64,000 nt of DNA from Chloroflexota bacterium. GTDB lineage: Bacteria > Chloroflexota > Anaerolineae > Aggregatilineales > J027. Each line of letters opens with the position of its first letter. The first letter of the stretch is position 1. The notes beneath the pieces were generated by a model. The model had not been told where the DNA came from and searched no databases. It worked only from the letters and a program-made list of their open reading frames with translations. Both the position numbers and the translations under genes were made by a program. Shown in pieces: positions 35,296-43,971 of this stretch. The stretch covers positions 434,001 through 498,000 of the forward strand of contig QMIT01000001.1 of the NCBI GenBank assembly GCA_024434115.1, in the 5' to 3' direction.

Positions 35296-36750
35296 ATGTC
35301 AGACTTCCGTATCGAAAAAGATTCGCTTGGCGAGCTACAAGTTCCCGCCAGTGCATTATACGGCGCACAGACGCAACGTGCCGTGCTTAATTTTCCTGTC
35401 TCAGGCGGACGCTGCTATCCGGCCTTCATCTGGTCAATGGCGACCATCAAGCGTGCGGCAGCAGAGGTCAACCTCGATTTGGGCCTATTCCAAGACAAAG
35501 AGCTAGATGGCAAAAAGATCAGTGGTGCTGAGATCGCCAAAGCAGTCATGGCAGCGGCGGATGAGGTCATTGCTGGGAAATGGAATGACCACTTTGTGGT
35601 AGACCCCTTCCAAGCCGGTGCGGGTACCAGCCAGAATATGAACACCAATGAAGTGATCTCCAACCGTGCCAATCAACTCATCGGTTATGCCATTGATAAC
35701 CCCAAAAAGCCCGTTAACCCCAACGACCATGTGAACATGGCCCAGTCTACGAACGACACCATTCCCACCGCCGTTCGTTTGGGTTGCCTGTGGCGTTTGG
35801 ATGAACTCTTGGCCGTCCTGACTAAGCTCCAAATCGCCCTTGACGACAAAGCCAAAGAATTTGATGGCGTCGTCAAGAGTGGCCGTACTCACCTGCAAGA
35901 CGCAGTGCCTGTCCGTCTCGGTCAGGAATTTGGTGCATATGCCAAAGCCATTGAGCGCAATATCCAAAAAATCAACCTTGCCGCCGATGGTCTGCGTCGG
36001 CTGGGGATTGGCGGTACGGCCACAGGGACTGGCCTGAACGCCCATGTCGAATATCACAGCCGCATGGTCAAGAAATTGGGCGAATTGACGGGCATTGACC
36101 TCGAAGAAAGCGACGACCTGTTTGAGAGTATGCAAAGTATGCAAGACGCGGTGTTTTTCTCAGGTGCGCTGCGTACCCTCGCCCAAGATCTGATCCGCAT
36201 CGCCAACGATTTCCGCCTGCTTTCCAGCGGCCCCAGCACCGGTCTGGATGAAATCCGCCTGCCTGCTGTACAACCCGGCTCCAGCATTATGCCCGGTAAG
36301 GTCAACCCAGTCTTGGCGGAAATGCTCGATATGGCGATGTTCCATGTCATCGGCAATGACCTAACCGTGATGATGGCAGGCCAAGCAGGTCAGCTTGAAC
36401 TCAACGTAATGATGCCGATTATCGCCCACAATCTGTTTGAGATGATGCACGTCATTATCGGCTCGGTCAAAGCCTTCACCGAAAAATGTGTGGTAGGTTT
36501 GACCGCCAATGCCGAAAAAGCCGAAGGGTGGCTGGGCAAGAACGCCATTTTGGTGACGGCCCTCAATCCAATTATCGGCTATCTGAAAGGCGCGGAAGTC
36601 GCCAAGAAAGCCATGTATGAGGGTCGCTCTATTGTAGATGTCGTGGTTGAACTCGGCTACATGACCCGTGAGGATGCGATTAAGGCGCTGGATGCCCGTC
36701 GCATGACCGAAGGCGGCATCATTGAGGGCGTCGGTGGCGGTGGCGGCTGA
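35296..36750 (+). CDS. fumC: class II fumarate hydratase
   Basis: Interconverts fumarate and L-malate in the TCA cycle (EC 4.2.1.2). 484 residues from the ATG at 35296; a TTG 27 bases earlier lies over the aggag site and is rejected. The site-to-start gap is a long 12 bases. Superfamily motifs: GTSQNMNTNEV, SGRTHLQDAVPV and the signature GSSIMPGKVNPV. The opening RIEKDSLGELQVPASALYGAQTQRAVLNFP resembles mycobacterial FumC. Aspartase belongs to the same superfamily, but C-terminal features fit fumarase better. The C-terminus ends in an unusual Gly run. A terminator follows. Confidence 0.88.
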   Translation: MSDFRIEKDSLGELQVPASALYGAQTQRAVLNFPVSGGRCYPAFIWSMATIKRAAAEVNLDLGLFQDKELDGKKISGAEIAKAVMAAADEVIAGKWNDHFVVDPFQAGAGTSQNMNTNEVISNRANQLIGYAIDNPKKPVNPNDHVNMAQSTNDTIPTAVRLGCLWRLDELLAVLTKLQIALDDKAKEFDGVVKSGRTHLQDAVPVRLGQEFGAYAKAIERNIQKINLAADGLRRLGIGGTATGTGLNAHVEYHSRMVKKLGELTGIDLEESDDLFESMQSMQDAVFFSGALRTLAQDLIRIANDFRLLSSGPSTGLDEIRLPAVQPGSSIMPGKVNPVLAEMLDMAMFHVIGNDLTVMMAGQAGQLELNVMMPIIAHNLFEMMHVIIGSVKAFTEKCVVGLTANAEKAEGWLGKNAILVTALNPIIGYLKGAEVAKKAMYEGRSIVDVVVELGYMTREDAIKALDARRMTEGGIIEGVGGGGG

Positions 36751-36780
36751 TTTTTCAGCACCCATGTCCAGAAATACTTG

Positions 36781-36815
36781 GGATAGGTCGCAGGTTATGG
36801 CCTATCCTTTGTTTT
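36781..36815 (+). terminator. intrinsic terminator after fumC
   Basis: Stem GGATAGG/CCTATCC (7 bp), 13-base loop, then TTTGTTTT. Confidence 0.7.
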
Positions 36816-36932
36816 CTACCGTGTTTTCTATCATTTCCACCTACTGAGTCAGCCTATCGTGGGCAAGGCGCATTAGACAAAAATGCTGCATCCCGGCACA
36901 CTTATCCCGCAATCGAAACGGAAGGTATTCGC

Positions 36933-37556
36933 TTGAGCTATAAGCGCATCGGGATTTTTGGCGGCACATTCAACCCGCCCCATCTTGGACATCTCATCCT
37001 TGCCGAAACCGCAGCCGACAGCCTTGAATTGGACTGCGTATTTTTCGTACCCGCATCCAATCCACCACACAAAATCGGCCTGCCGCGTGCCCCCGCCGAA
37101 GATCGTCTGGCAATGGTGAAATTGGCGATAGATGGAAATTCACGTTTTACGACTTCCCGCGCCGATATGGATCGTCCGGGGCCGCATTACGCCGTAGATA
37201 TGATTGCCATGTTTCACCGCGATTATCTCGATGCCGAGCTATTTTTCCTGATGGGTAGCGACTCCTTGCGAGATTTTCTGTCATGGTCGCGGCCCGATGA
37301 AATTCTGCGGATGACGACATTGGTGGTGATGCAGCGGCCTGATGTCTATCCTGACCTCTCGGCGTTGACACGCCGTCTGCCCGGATTGTTGGAGCGGCTC
37401 TATTTTTTGGAAGCACCCGAAATCGAAATTTCTTCGACTGAAATTGTCGCCCGGATTAAAGAAGGACGCTCGATTCGCTACCGCGTCACTGAATCCGTCC
37501 TAGACTATTTAACTAACCATCAACTGTATACTATGTCAAAAGATGATGAAAGCTAA
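36933..37556 (+). CDS. nadD: nicotinate-nucleotide adenylyltransferase
   Basis: Makes deamido-NAD from nicotinate mononucleotide and ATP (EC 2.7.7.18). The 207-residue nucleotidyltransferase has the HxGH motif in FGGTFNPPHLGH, the PPHK motif (FVPASNPPHK) and the ISSTEIVARIKEGRSIRY signature near the end (STxxR-like, with STEIVAR). There is no ATG or GTG near the conserved start. The TTG at 36933 has a good ribosome site (ggaagg, 7 bases) and is the start. In many bacteria nadD sits next to obgE; here it is 3.4 kb away on the other strand. Its end overlaps the next gene by 14 bases. Confidence 0.93.
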   Translation: MSYKRIGIFGGTFNPPHLGHLILAETAADSLELDCVFFVPASNPPHKIGLPRAPAEDRLAMVKLAIDGNSRFTTSRADMDRPGPHYAVDMIAMFHRDYLDAELFFLMGSDSLRDFLSWSRPDEILRMTTLVVMQRPDVYPDLSALTRRLPGLLERLYFLEAPEIEISSTEIVARIKEGRSIRYRVTESVLDYLTNHQLYTMSKDDES

Positions 37557-39324
37557 ACCTCTCTTCGTAACCTGTTTATTGATCGCCTGCGTCTTTGGCT
37601 TGCTGGTGATGAGTCCACTGACCTTTGCCCAGAGCGGTCAGGGACAGCCAACCCCCACGCCCCAAGTCGGCACACTCGTTCCCCCAACGCCTATCACTGT
37701 CGCCACGCCGACGCCCACGCCCCAAGCAGCAGCAGTATCGGGGATTCGCACCCTACAGGACACGGGCAAAATCCGCGTCGGGGTGCGTTACAACGTGCCA
37801 CCTTTTTCGTGGTTGGATGATAAGGGTGAAGTGAATGGCTATGAAGCCGAATTGATGCAAGCCATCGCGGTTGACCTCAAGGTTGAAGTTGAATTTATCC
37901 AAGTCACCGCCGAAACTCAACTCCAAGCCCTGTTGAGTGGGCAAGTAGACGTGTTAATTGGCGAACAAATTCACACCCGTGACGGCGAGCAGTGGATGGA
38001 GTATTCCCACCCCTATTATTACAACGAACAGCGCATAGTTATTCGACAGGGCGACCCCTATGGCCGAATCGCGGATTTAGCCAATCATCGGGTCAGTGTG
38101 ATCGCAGGCAGTCGCGGTGAAGAAGCAATGGGTCTGTGGATGGCGCAGAACGGCACAGGTATGGAATTGGTGCGTTATCTGACCCAAGATGATGCGCTGG
38201 ATGCCCTTGCCAATGGCGAGGTAGATGCGATGGTCGGTGAACTGGATGACCTGTCACGGGCCGGACGCCAAAACATGAGCCTTATCGGAGAGGTGGTGCG
38301 TTTCGACTTTTATGCCGTAGCCTTCCGCCGCCATGATGTCAATTTGCGTAATCCAATTAACCGTGCCATCCAGCGCCTTTATGCCAGTGGTCGGGTGGTC
38401 GAGATTGCTGAAAAATGGTTTCCCGATAAAGACATCAATTTCGCCGCCCTCATCCCGGTTTATGATAATTTCGCTGGCGACACCCGTGAAGTCAAAGATT
38501 TCCCCCCCGATATTCCAAGCCCGAACCAATCCGTCATGGACAAAATCCGTAACGGCGAGGCCATTACCGTCGCTGGTGTGAGTCTAAATGATACCGACCC
38601 GCTCTACAAACGATTCCTCGACCCCCTCAACCGCGAAATTATGTACGAAATGGGGCGGCGTTGGGGTGTAACCATCGTCTTTTTGCCCGACACCGCTGAT
38701 ACAGGCGTTGATTTGGTCGCCAATGGACAGGCCGACATTGCGGTGAATGTTCGTCCGCGTTGGGATGGGGCGGATCGTGCGGATTATTCCCTGCCCTATC
38801 ACTATCACAAGCATCAGATTTTGGTCGTCAAAGATGGGCGCTATGATGGTGGCATCAGCAGTTTTCGTGGCGGCAGTTGGATTGGTTATTACGAGGACAC
38901 ACCTGCCGATGGGGAGCGCCTTGAATTCCTCATTGATTTCCTAAGAATCTCCCCGGCGATCTACCGCTTTATCAGTAATCAGCAGGTCATCGAAGAAATT
39001 TTTGATCAGCGCAATGTGGACGGCATTTTTGCCGATAGTATCCGTCTACAGGCCTTGACGATTGAACAGCCGCGTAATGCGTGGGCCGTCCTGCCCAATT
39101 TTGAGGATTTATTCGGCCCAATTGTCATGGCGACCCCGCGCAACGACGCCGACTTTTTGACACTGGTCAATTGGACACTAGCGGATATGTATCGAGATGG
39201 CACGCTCGCCAGCATTTGGACAGCCAATTATCCAGCAGTACCGTTGTTCCCCGGTCAGGATACACCGCCCTTCGTCCCCGATTGGGCCGGCGTAGGCGAC
39301 TTTTTGTATCAGAGGAACAATTAA
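37543..39324 (+). CDS. tandem family-3 solute-binding protein
   Basis: A 593-residue exported protein with two consecutive SBP_bac_3 domains (amino-acid-binding type, PF00497). The signal peptide ends near residue 29 (LTFAQSG) with no lipobox, followed by a Thr/Pro-rich linker (PTPTP). Domain 1 (about 70-300) has IRVGVRYNVPPFSWLDDKGEVNGYEAELMQ-like features. Domain 2 (about 345-585) is divergent: it keeps the overall layout (ITVAGVSLNDTDPLYK, VDLVANGQADIAVNVR) but lacks the usual opening. No permease or ATPase is adjacent. The ATG at 37543 overlaps nadD and a second ATG follows at once. The TTAA stop is shared with the convergent helicase gene. Confidence 0.86.
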   Translation: MMKAKPLFVTCLLIACVFGLLVMSPLTFAQSGQGQPTPTPQVGTLVPPTPITVATPTPTPQAAAVSGIRTLQDTGKIRVGVRYNVPPFSWLDDKGEVNGYEAELMQAIAVDLKVEVEFIQVTAETQLQALLSGQVDVLIGEQIHTRDGEQWMEYSHPYYYNEQRIVIRQGDPYGRIADLANHRVSVIAGSRGEEAMGLWMAQNGTGMELVRYLTQDDALDALANGEVDAMVGELDDLSRAGRQNMSLIGEVVRFDFYAVAFRRHDVNLRNPINRAIQRLYASGRVVEIAEKWFPDKDINFAALIPVYDNFAGDTREVKDFPPDIPSPNQSVMDKIRNGEAITVAGVSLNDTDPLYKRFLDPLNREIMYEMGRRWGVTIVFLPDTADTGVDLVANGQADIAVNVRPRWDGADRADYSLPYHYHKHQILVVKDGRYDGGISSFRGGSWIGYYEDTPADGERLEFLIDFLRISPAIYRFISNQQVIEEIFDQRNVDGIFADSIRLQALTIEQPRNAWAVLPNFEDLFGPIVMATPRNDADFLTLVNWTLADMYRDGTLASIWTANYPAVPLFPGQDTPPFVPDWAGVGDFLYQRNN

Positions 39325-40796
39325 TGCTCCAAAAAGCATAGAAAATGTTTGGAACGGGTCAGCGCAACATAAAACAAGTTCATTTCTTGTTGAAATTCCC
39401 ATGGCATCTGACCCTCCCACGTTAGCGGCATATCATTGGGTCGCAAAATAAACACGCGGTCAGCCTCCAAACCCTTTGCACGATGCACTGTTGAGAACCA
39501 GACGTCAGGTTGGTTATCTGTGAACAGGTTTTCAATAGCAAACTGCAATTCCTCTAGAGTTCCTGCATCGAACCCAAGATAACATACACGCAACGTTTCA
39601 CAGCGGTCTTGCAGGGACTGGATTTGAGTCATGTTGTTTTCACGCTGTTTCAGACGTTTTAATTGACGCTCTTCAAACAAATCTACAAATTCAATGAAGT
39701 CATCAAAATGAAAATCGGGCTGTCGTGCAACTCGTTCAATGAGGATACTCAAATCCTTGCCAATATCGCGTCCCCGCACCTGTGCGGATATACCTTGTTG
39801 AATGAGCTTTATACAGGAATCCACCAATGGTGTCGTTTTGCGCGACAGGATAATGTCTCCCTTTTGGACGAGCTTGGAAAGGTGGCCCTCAGATTCTTTT
39901 GTCACCAAACCAGCAGGAGCATTCGGGCTAGGCTCTATTTCAGGAACGATTTCCTGTGCTAACCGGATATGGGATTGTGGGCAACGATAACAAATTGAAA
40001 GCGGTAACTCAACCGCGCCAATGCCCGCTTTAACCCGTTCAAATGAGCGTGTATCGGCCCCAGCAAAGCCATAAATAGCCTGATTTGGATCACCGACAGC
40101 CAACACGCGGCTGTTGGGTTTAAGGCACTTGCGAATCAATGCGAGTTGCGCGGCGCTTAAGTCTTGGGCTTCATCTACAAACACCCAATCCACTTTTCGG
40201 GAGTATAAATTCCAATAGGCGGGCAACCAAATCATATCAGTAAAATCTACTTTGTACGTCTCCTGAGATGTCTTTGCCCCTTGCGCTAAAATCCGGTCCA
40301 CTGCGGCAATAAATCCACTATCAAAAATATCGATGCCATAATGCCAAATTAGGGAGTGAATATCGGTCTCATTAGCGGGATTCGTTAAAGTAAGGCGCAC
40401 CAGATTAATCAACTTAATGCCGTTAGCAACCAAATCTTCGGCTTCCCGTTCAAGAAGTTGTGGCCTTTCGCCTTTGACCCAAGCCCGTATGAGTCGCCAA
40501 TACTTATCTTCGTCCAATTGAGGCTCACTATCCCATTGCCGTGCCAAACAAGCCCATCCAATACTATGAACCGTCCTAGAAACCATCCGCGTACCAGCTA
40601 GGCGAACTTTTAGAGTATCGGCAATATGCTTGTTGAAGGCCACAAATAAAGCATCACCCGAAGGCAACAACTTTGCCGCTTCTACAAGTGTTGTCGTCTT
40701 GCCTGCTCCGGCAACAGCCTTTACTGCCGCGCTTCCATCAGCCTGACTGATAAACGAAAAAATGCGACGTTGATAATTCGAAGGGTTAAACACCAT
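39321..40796 (-). CDS. UvrD/Rep-family (SF1A) DNA helicase
   Basis: A 491-residue helicase with a full set of SF1A motifs: Q-motif NPSNYQRRIF, Walker A AGAGKTTT (29-36), motif II WVFVDEAQD, motif III VGDPNQAIYGFAG, motif IV-like LPLSICYRCPQS, motif V TVHRAKGLEADRVF and VI YVALTRSKH. It is shorter than UvrD or PcrA (~720), because domains 1B/2B are reduced. It unwinds DNA with ATP; the exact process is unknown. Base composition is more AT-rich than its neighbours (24 of 60 G/C at 40381-40440), hinting at lateral origin. ATG at 40796, with gagg close by; a TTG at 40808 is less likely. Confidence 0.88.
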   Translation of the reverse strand: MVFNPSNYQRRIFSFISQADGSAAVKAVAGAGKTTTLVEAAKLLPSGDALFVAFNKHIADTLKVRLAGTRMVSRTVHSIGWACLARQWDSEPQLDEDKYWRLIRAWVKGERPQLLEREAEDLVANGIKLINLVRLTLTNPANETDIHSLIWHYGIDIFDSGFIAAVDRILAQGAKTSQETYKVDFTDMIWLPAYWNLYSRKVDWVFVDEAQDLSAAQLALIRKCLKPNSRVLAVGDPNQAIYGFAGADTRSFERVKAGIGAVELPLSICYRCPQSHIRLAQEIVPEIEPSPNAPAGLVTKESEGHLSKLVQKGDIILSRKTTPLVDSCIKLIQQGISAQVRGRDIGKDLSILIERVARQPDFHFDDFIEFVDLFEERQLKRLKQRENNMTQIQSLQDRCETLRVCYLGFDAGTLEELQFAIENLFTDNQPDVWFSTVHRAKGLEADRVFILRPNDMPLTWEGQMPWEFQQEMNLFYVALTRSKHFLCFLEH

Positions 40797-40855
40797 ATCC
40801 TCTACCAAAATTGGTTAATTTCATATTAACTTGTAACTGGAAATTATAGCAACCT

Positions 40856-41782
40856 TCATGTTTTTTTCAATTGATCCCGGCTGGCAACCCCGATTCCAGT
40901 CAAGATAAATGCCGACCCGACAATCTGAAAAAATACGGGCCACTCATCCAGAAAAATCGCCGCCAATATCCCGCTGCCAATCGGCTCTCCTAGCACCACT
41001 AAACTGACATAGGCCGCTGGTAAATAGCCAAGCGCGTAATTAAACGACGAGTGCCCAATTAACTGGGCGGTTAATCCCATCAAGGCCATCCATAAATACG
41101 CCTGCCATGCCAATCCACCCACCTGCTGACCCGTCACAATCACGGCAACTACCAGTACAATCGCTGCCACTCCGTACACCAGCCACACATACGGGATAAG
41201 ACTCAAACCACCCCGCAGCCGTCGCCCGATGACAAAATAGATCGCCGCCATGATTGCCCCAATGACCGCCAAGCCGTTGCCTAGCAGGGGGTCAGAGCGA
41301 TTGGGGGGATCACCCGCCGAACCCGTCAGCGCGACCAAAATGCCCCCACCAAAGGCCAATGCCAAGCCAATCAAGGTAAATCGGCCCAGCTTTTCTTTTA
41401 GGAAAATCGGGGCAAGCACGGCCACCCACAAGGGATTGGTCGTCACCAACACCACACTGTTAACCACCGACGTATATTCCAGCGAGGTGATCCACGTCGC
41501 AAAATGTAGTCCCAGCACCCCCCCGCCAACCAACACAAAGCCCATATCGCGCCGGGTCAGCTTTTGCAATTCATGAGAATAATTGCGCACCGCAGGCAAC
41601 GTCAAAACTAACGAGGCTACCACCATCCGCGCCGCCGCGATAACCAGCGACGGGGCATCTTCCTCTTGGGCCAGCCGGATAAACACCGCCGCCGTCGAGA
41701 CCGCGAATACGCCGACCCCCATCACTAAAAACGGCCACCAACGAGGAAAACTGGCCCGCTGCGTTATCGTCTGTTCAGTCAT
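40856..41782 (-). CDS. EamA/DMT-family transporter
   Basis: A 308-residue drug/metabolite transporter superfamily protein with about ten TM helices in two EamA repeats (PF00892). Repeat 1 closes at about 140 ([37 protein letters not shown] end) and repeat 2 at about 300 ([21 protein letters not shown]). Typical roles are export of amino acids, metabolites or nucleotides; the substrate is not readable. The N-terminal 15 residues are polar/cytoplasmic. It is divergent from the superoxide dismutase gene with a 146-base gap. Confidence 0.9.
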   Translation of the reverse strand: MTEQTITQRASFPRWWPFLVMGVGVFAVSTAAVFIRLAQEEDAPSLVIAAARMVVASLVLTLPAVRNYSHELQKLTRRDMGFVLVGGGVLGLHFATWITSLEYTSVVNSVVLVTTNPLWVAVLAPIFLKEKLGRFTLIGLALAFGGGILVALTGSAGDPPNRSDPLLGNGLAVIGAIMAAIYFVIGRRLRGGLSLIPYVWLVYGVAAIVLVVAVIVTGQQVGGLAWQAYLWMALMGLTAQLIGHSSFNYALGYLPAAYVSLVVLGEPIGSGILAAIFLDEWPVFFQIVGSAFILTGIGVASRDQLKKT

Positions 41783-41928
41783 CGCGGCTGGACTGTCCTT
41801 TGCAGAATAATAAGAAATCCAATAGAAATCTCGGCTGGACTATTGTACAGTTCGCAGGCGGTTTTGGCGCGTGTTATTATTACATCGCACGTTTTACCAA
41901 CGTTGAACTTCTTGAGGAGAAGAAAAAC

Positions 41929-42549
41929 ATGGCACACGAACTACCCCCGCTGCCGTATGCGTTTAATGCTCTAGAACCCCATATTGATGCGATGACGATG
42001 GAAATTCACCATGATCGTCACCATGCAGCATATGTCAATAATCTAAACAAGGCCCTCGAAAATTCACCCGAATTGGCGGCCCTGCCGATTGACACTTTGT
42101 TGAAATCGCTCGACAAAGTGCCAGAAGCGTCACGCAATGCCGTCATCAACAATGGCGGTGGTCACTTCAACCACACTCTGTTTTGGACAATTATGAGCGC
42201 CAAAGGGGGTGGCGAACCCACCGGTGCGCTGGCGTCTGCTATTAATGCTGCGTTTGGCAGCTTTGCCACATTCAAAGAGGAATTTGCCAAAGCCGCGACC
42301 ACCCGTTTTGGCTCAGGTTGGGCATGGCTGTCGGTCAAAGGCGATGGCTCACTCACCATTACCTCAACCCCCAATCAAAACAACCCGCTGACCGATACTC
42401 CCGGCTTAACCCCCATTCTCGGCTTGGACGTGTGGGAACATGCATATTATCTGAAATATCAAAACAAACGCCCCGACTACATCGCCGCCTTCTGGAATGT
42501 TGTGGACTGGAACGCAGTGGCAGAACGTTTTGCCGCAGCCAAGAAGTAA
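41929..42549 (+). CDS. sodA: superoxide dismutase, Mn type
   Basis: Converts superoxide to H2O2 and O2 in the cytoplasm (EC 1.15.1.1). 206 residues from the ATG at 41929, which has gaggag 9 bases ahead; the in-frame extension to 41800 is not part of the protein. Metal ligands are H27 (EIHHDRHH), H81 ([11 protein letters not shown]), D166 and H170 ([11 protein letters not shown]). G77 and Q149 (PNQNNPL) are the residue pair typical of Mn rather than Fe enzymes, so Mn use is likely. Tyr in [12 protein letters not shown] is the gateway residue. A strong terminator follows. Confidence 0.94.
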   Translation: MAHELPPLPYAFNALEPHIDAMTMEIHHDRHHAAYVNNLNKALENSPELAALPIDTLLKSLDKVPEASRNAVINNGGGHFNHTLFWTIMSAKGGGEPTGALASAINAAFGSFATFKEEFAKAATTRFGSGWAWLSVKGDGSLTITSTPNQNNPLTDTPGLTPILGLDVWEHAYYLKYQNKRPDYIAAFWNVVDWNAVAERFAAAKK

Positions 42550-42575
42550 AATCAACGGCGTAATCAAGTATTACG

Positions 42576-42610
42576 AAGGCGGGTTCATGGATCATGGACT
42601 CGCCTTTTTT
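42576..42610 (+). terminator. intrinsic terminator after sodA
   Basis: Long stem AAGGCGGGTTCATG/CATGGACTCGCCTT with G-U pairs, followed by a run of six T. Confidence 0.88.
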
Positions 42611-42652
42611 GCTAATATCATTGGATGATTTCTATAAATTATCCTAATTCGA

Positions 42653-42680
42653 TTGACAGTCTTAACCAATTTGCTATAGT
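42653..42680 (+). promoter_or_regulatory. strong sigma70-type promoter of the ferredoxin gene
   Basis: Consensus TTGACA (42653-42658), 16-base spacer and TATAGT (42675-42680). Transcription would start near 42687, giving a leader of ~70 bases. Confidence 0.8.
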
Positions 42681-42684
42681 TAAC

Positions 42685-42731
42685 GCACAAGCATGGTAAA
42701 TCCCGGAGTTATCTCCGGTTAACATTTGTGC
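42685..42731 (+). promoter_or_regulatory. structured 5' leader of the ferredoxin mRNA
   Basis: Perfect inner hairpin CCGGAG-TTAT-CTCCGG (42703-42718) and an outer helix GCACAA/TTGTGC (42685-42690 with 42726-42731) that begins at the expected 5' end of the transcript. It probably protects the mRNA; a switch is not shown. Confidence 0.5.
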
Positions 42732-42756
42732 AACTCTGGCAAGGAGCCTTTAAATC

Positions 42757-43104
42757 ATGACCCATATCATCACTGGTCTGTGTTTACGAGATGGCGCGTG
42801 TGTAGAAGTCTGTCCCGTAGAATGCATTATCCCCGGCATCCCTGAAGCGGAATGGCCGTGGTACTTCATTGACCCCGACACCTGCATTGACTGCGGTGCT
42901 TGTGTACCCGAATGCCCCTATGAAGCCATCTTCCCCGAAGACGAAGTGCCGGATGCCTATGAAATGAAGCCCAGCCAAGGCTATCAGCCCTTTAAGGGCG
43001 AGCGCGTCACGGCGGCAGGTGGTGAAGTATTTGACCTCACCGAGGACATCCAGCCCAACTACGATTTCTTTTCGGCTGGCCCCGGCTACAACGCTCGCGG
43101 CTAA
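42757..43104 (+). CDS. ferredoxin with two Fe-S cluster motifs
   Basis: A 115-residue electron carrier. The second motif CIDCGACVPECP (C44, C47, C50, C54) is a standard [4Fe-4S] binding site. The first, around residues 9-23 (CLRDGACVEVCPVEC), has C9, C15, C19 and C23. This resembles the seven-iron FdxA type (Thermus-like VEVCPVECI), but the first spacing is C-x5-C instead of C-x7-C. So whether it holds [3Fe-4S] or [4Fe-4S] is open. An acidic C-terminal extension of ~50 residues follows. The ribosome site aaggag lies 11 bases before the ATG. It has its own strong promoter and terminator. Confidence 0.92.
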   Translation: MTHIITGLCLRDGACVEVCPVECIIPGIPEAEWPWYFIDPDTCIDCGACVPECPYEAIFPEDEVPDAYEMKPSQGYQPFKGERVTAAGGEVFDLTEDIQPNYDFFSAGPGYNARG

Positions 43105-43130
43105 GATTTTATTCACTTAAAAATCTGAAA

Positions 43131-43162
43131 AGCCATCTCCCTTTCTGGGTAGATGGTTTTTT
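43131..43162 (+). terminator. intrinsic terminator after ferredoxin
   Basis: Stem CCATCTCCC/GGG-T-AGATGG with one bulged T, then six T. Confidence 0.85.
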
Positions 43163-43182
43163 AACGTTCCAAAAGGCACTCC

Positions 43183-43971
43183 ATGAATCTCGAACAATAC
43201 CATCGTTTCACCCAGCAGCTTGTCACCAATCTCGAATCTGACCCGCGTGTCTTAGGTCTCATATCCGCTGGCTCAATGGCGGCACAGGGGCGTAATCCCG
43301 ATCAATGGTCAGACCATGATTTTCTAGTAGTGGTCGAAAGTGGGCAGCAGGAAGATTTTCGTCAAAATTTGCAGTGGGTTCCCGATGGCGACCACATCGT
43401 TTTTTCATTTCGGGAAACCGAACATGGCGTTAAGGCGATTTTTGACTATGGGCATCTAATTGAATTTGCGGTGTTTGATGCTGCCGAACTCCAGATGATA
43501 AGCGCCAATGAGTACCGCTTGTTGATTGACCGTGCCAATCTTGCGCCTAATCTTGCCGCAATTGCTGAAAAGACGGCTGCAAATGCCGCCAAAGCCAGCG
43601 ACACCCATTACCTCGGTCAATTTTTGAGTCATTTGATGATCGGAGTAGCCCGTTATAAACGCGGCGAAAAGTTAAGTGGACATCGCTTTATCAAAGATTT
43701 TGCCATGTATGAACTGTTGTGGCTCTTGGGGAAATATCTGCCCGCCGAAAGCAAGTCCACATTGGATAACCTAGACGCCTTCCGCCGTTTTGAAAAAGTC
43801 TTCCCCGAAATCGGCGCGACCTTAAATGATACCCTGCTGCTGAATCCCATTGATTGTGCCATAGGGATGCTCAAAACAGCGGATACCTATTTGCGAAACA
43901 CCATGCCGAATTTCCCAGTCAACGCCTTTGCCGCTATTCAGCAGTATCTTCAGAATATTCAGGCGACTTAA
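43183..43971 (+). CDS. nucleotidyltransferase-like protein (aminoglycoside adenylyltransferase-like)
   Basis: A 262-residue protein with a Pol-beta-like nucleotidyltransferase start: LISAGSMAAQGRNPDQWSDHDFLVV (about 26-50) holds the GS and DxD-like SDHD motif of this fold. The C-terminal half (about 130-260) is helical, as in AadK/LinB-type enzymes. The substrate is unknown; antibiotic modification is one option among several small-molecule or tRNA-related reactions. The third catalytic acid is likely the E in LIEFAVFD. The ATG has aagg upstream. The 3' end overlaps the convergent Suv3-like gene by 38 bases. Confidence 0.72.
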   Translation: MNLEQYHRFTQQLVTNLESDPRVLGLISAGSMAAQGRNPDQWSDHDFLVVVESGQQEDFRQNLQWVPDGDHIVFSFRETEHGVKAIFDYGHLIEFAVFDAAELQMISANEYRLLIDRANLAPNLAAIAEKTAANAAKASDTHYLGQFLSHLMIGVARYKRGEKLSGHRFIKDFAMYELLWLLGKYLPAESKSTLDNLDAFRRFEKVFPEIGATLNDTLLLNPIDCAIGMLKTADTYLRNTMPNFPVNAFAAIQQYLQNIQAT

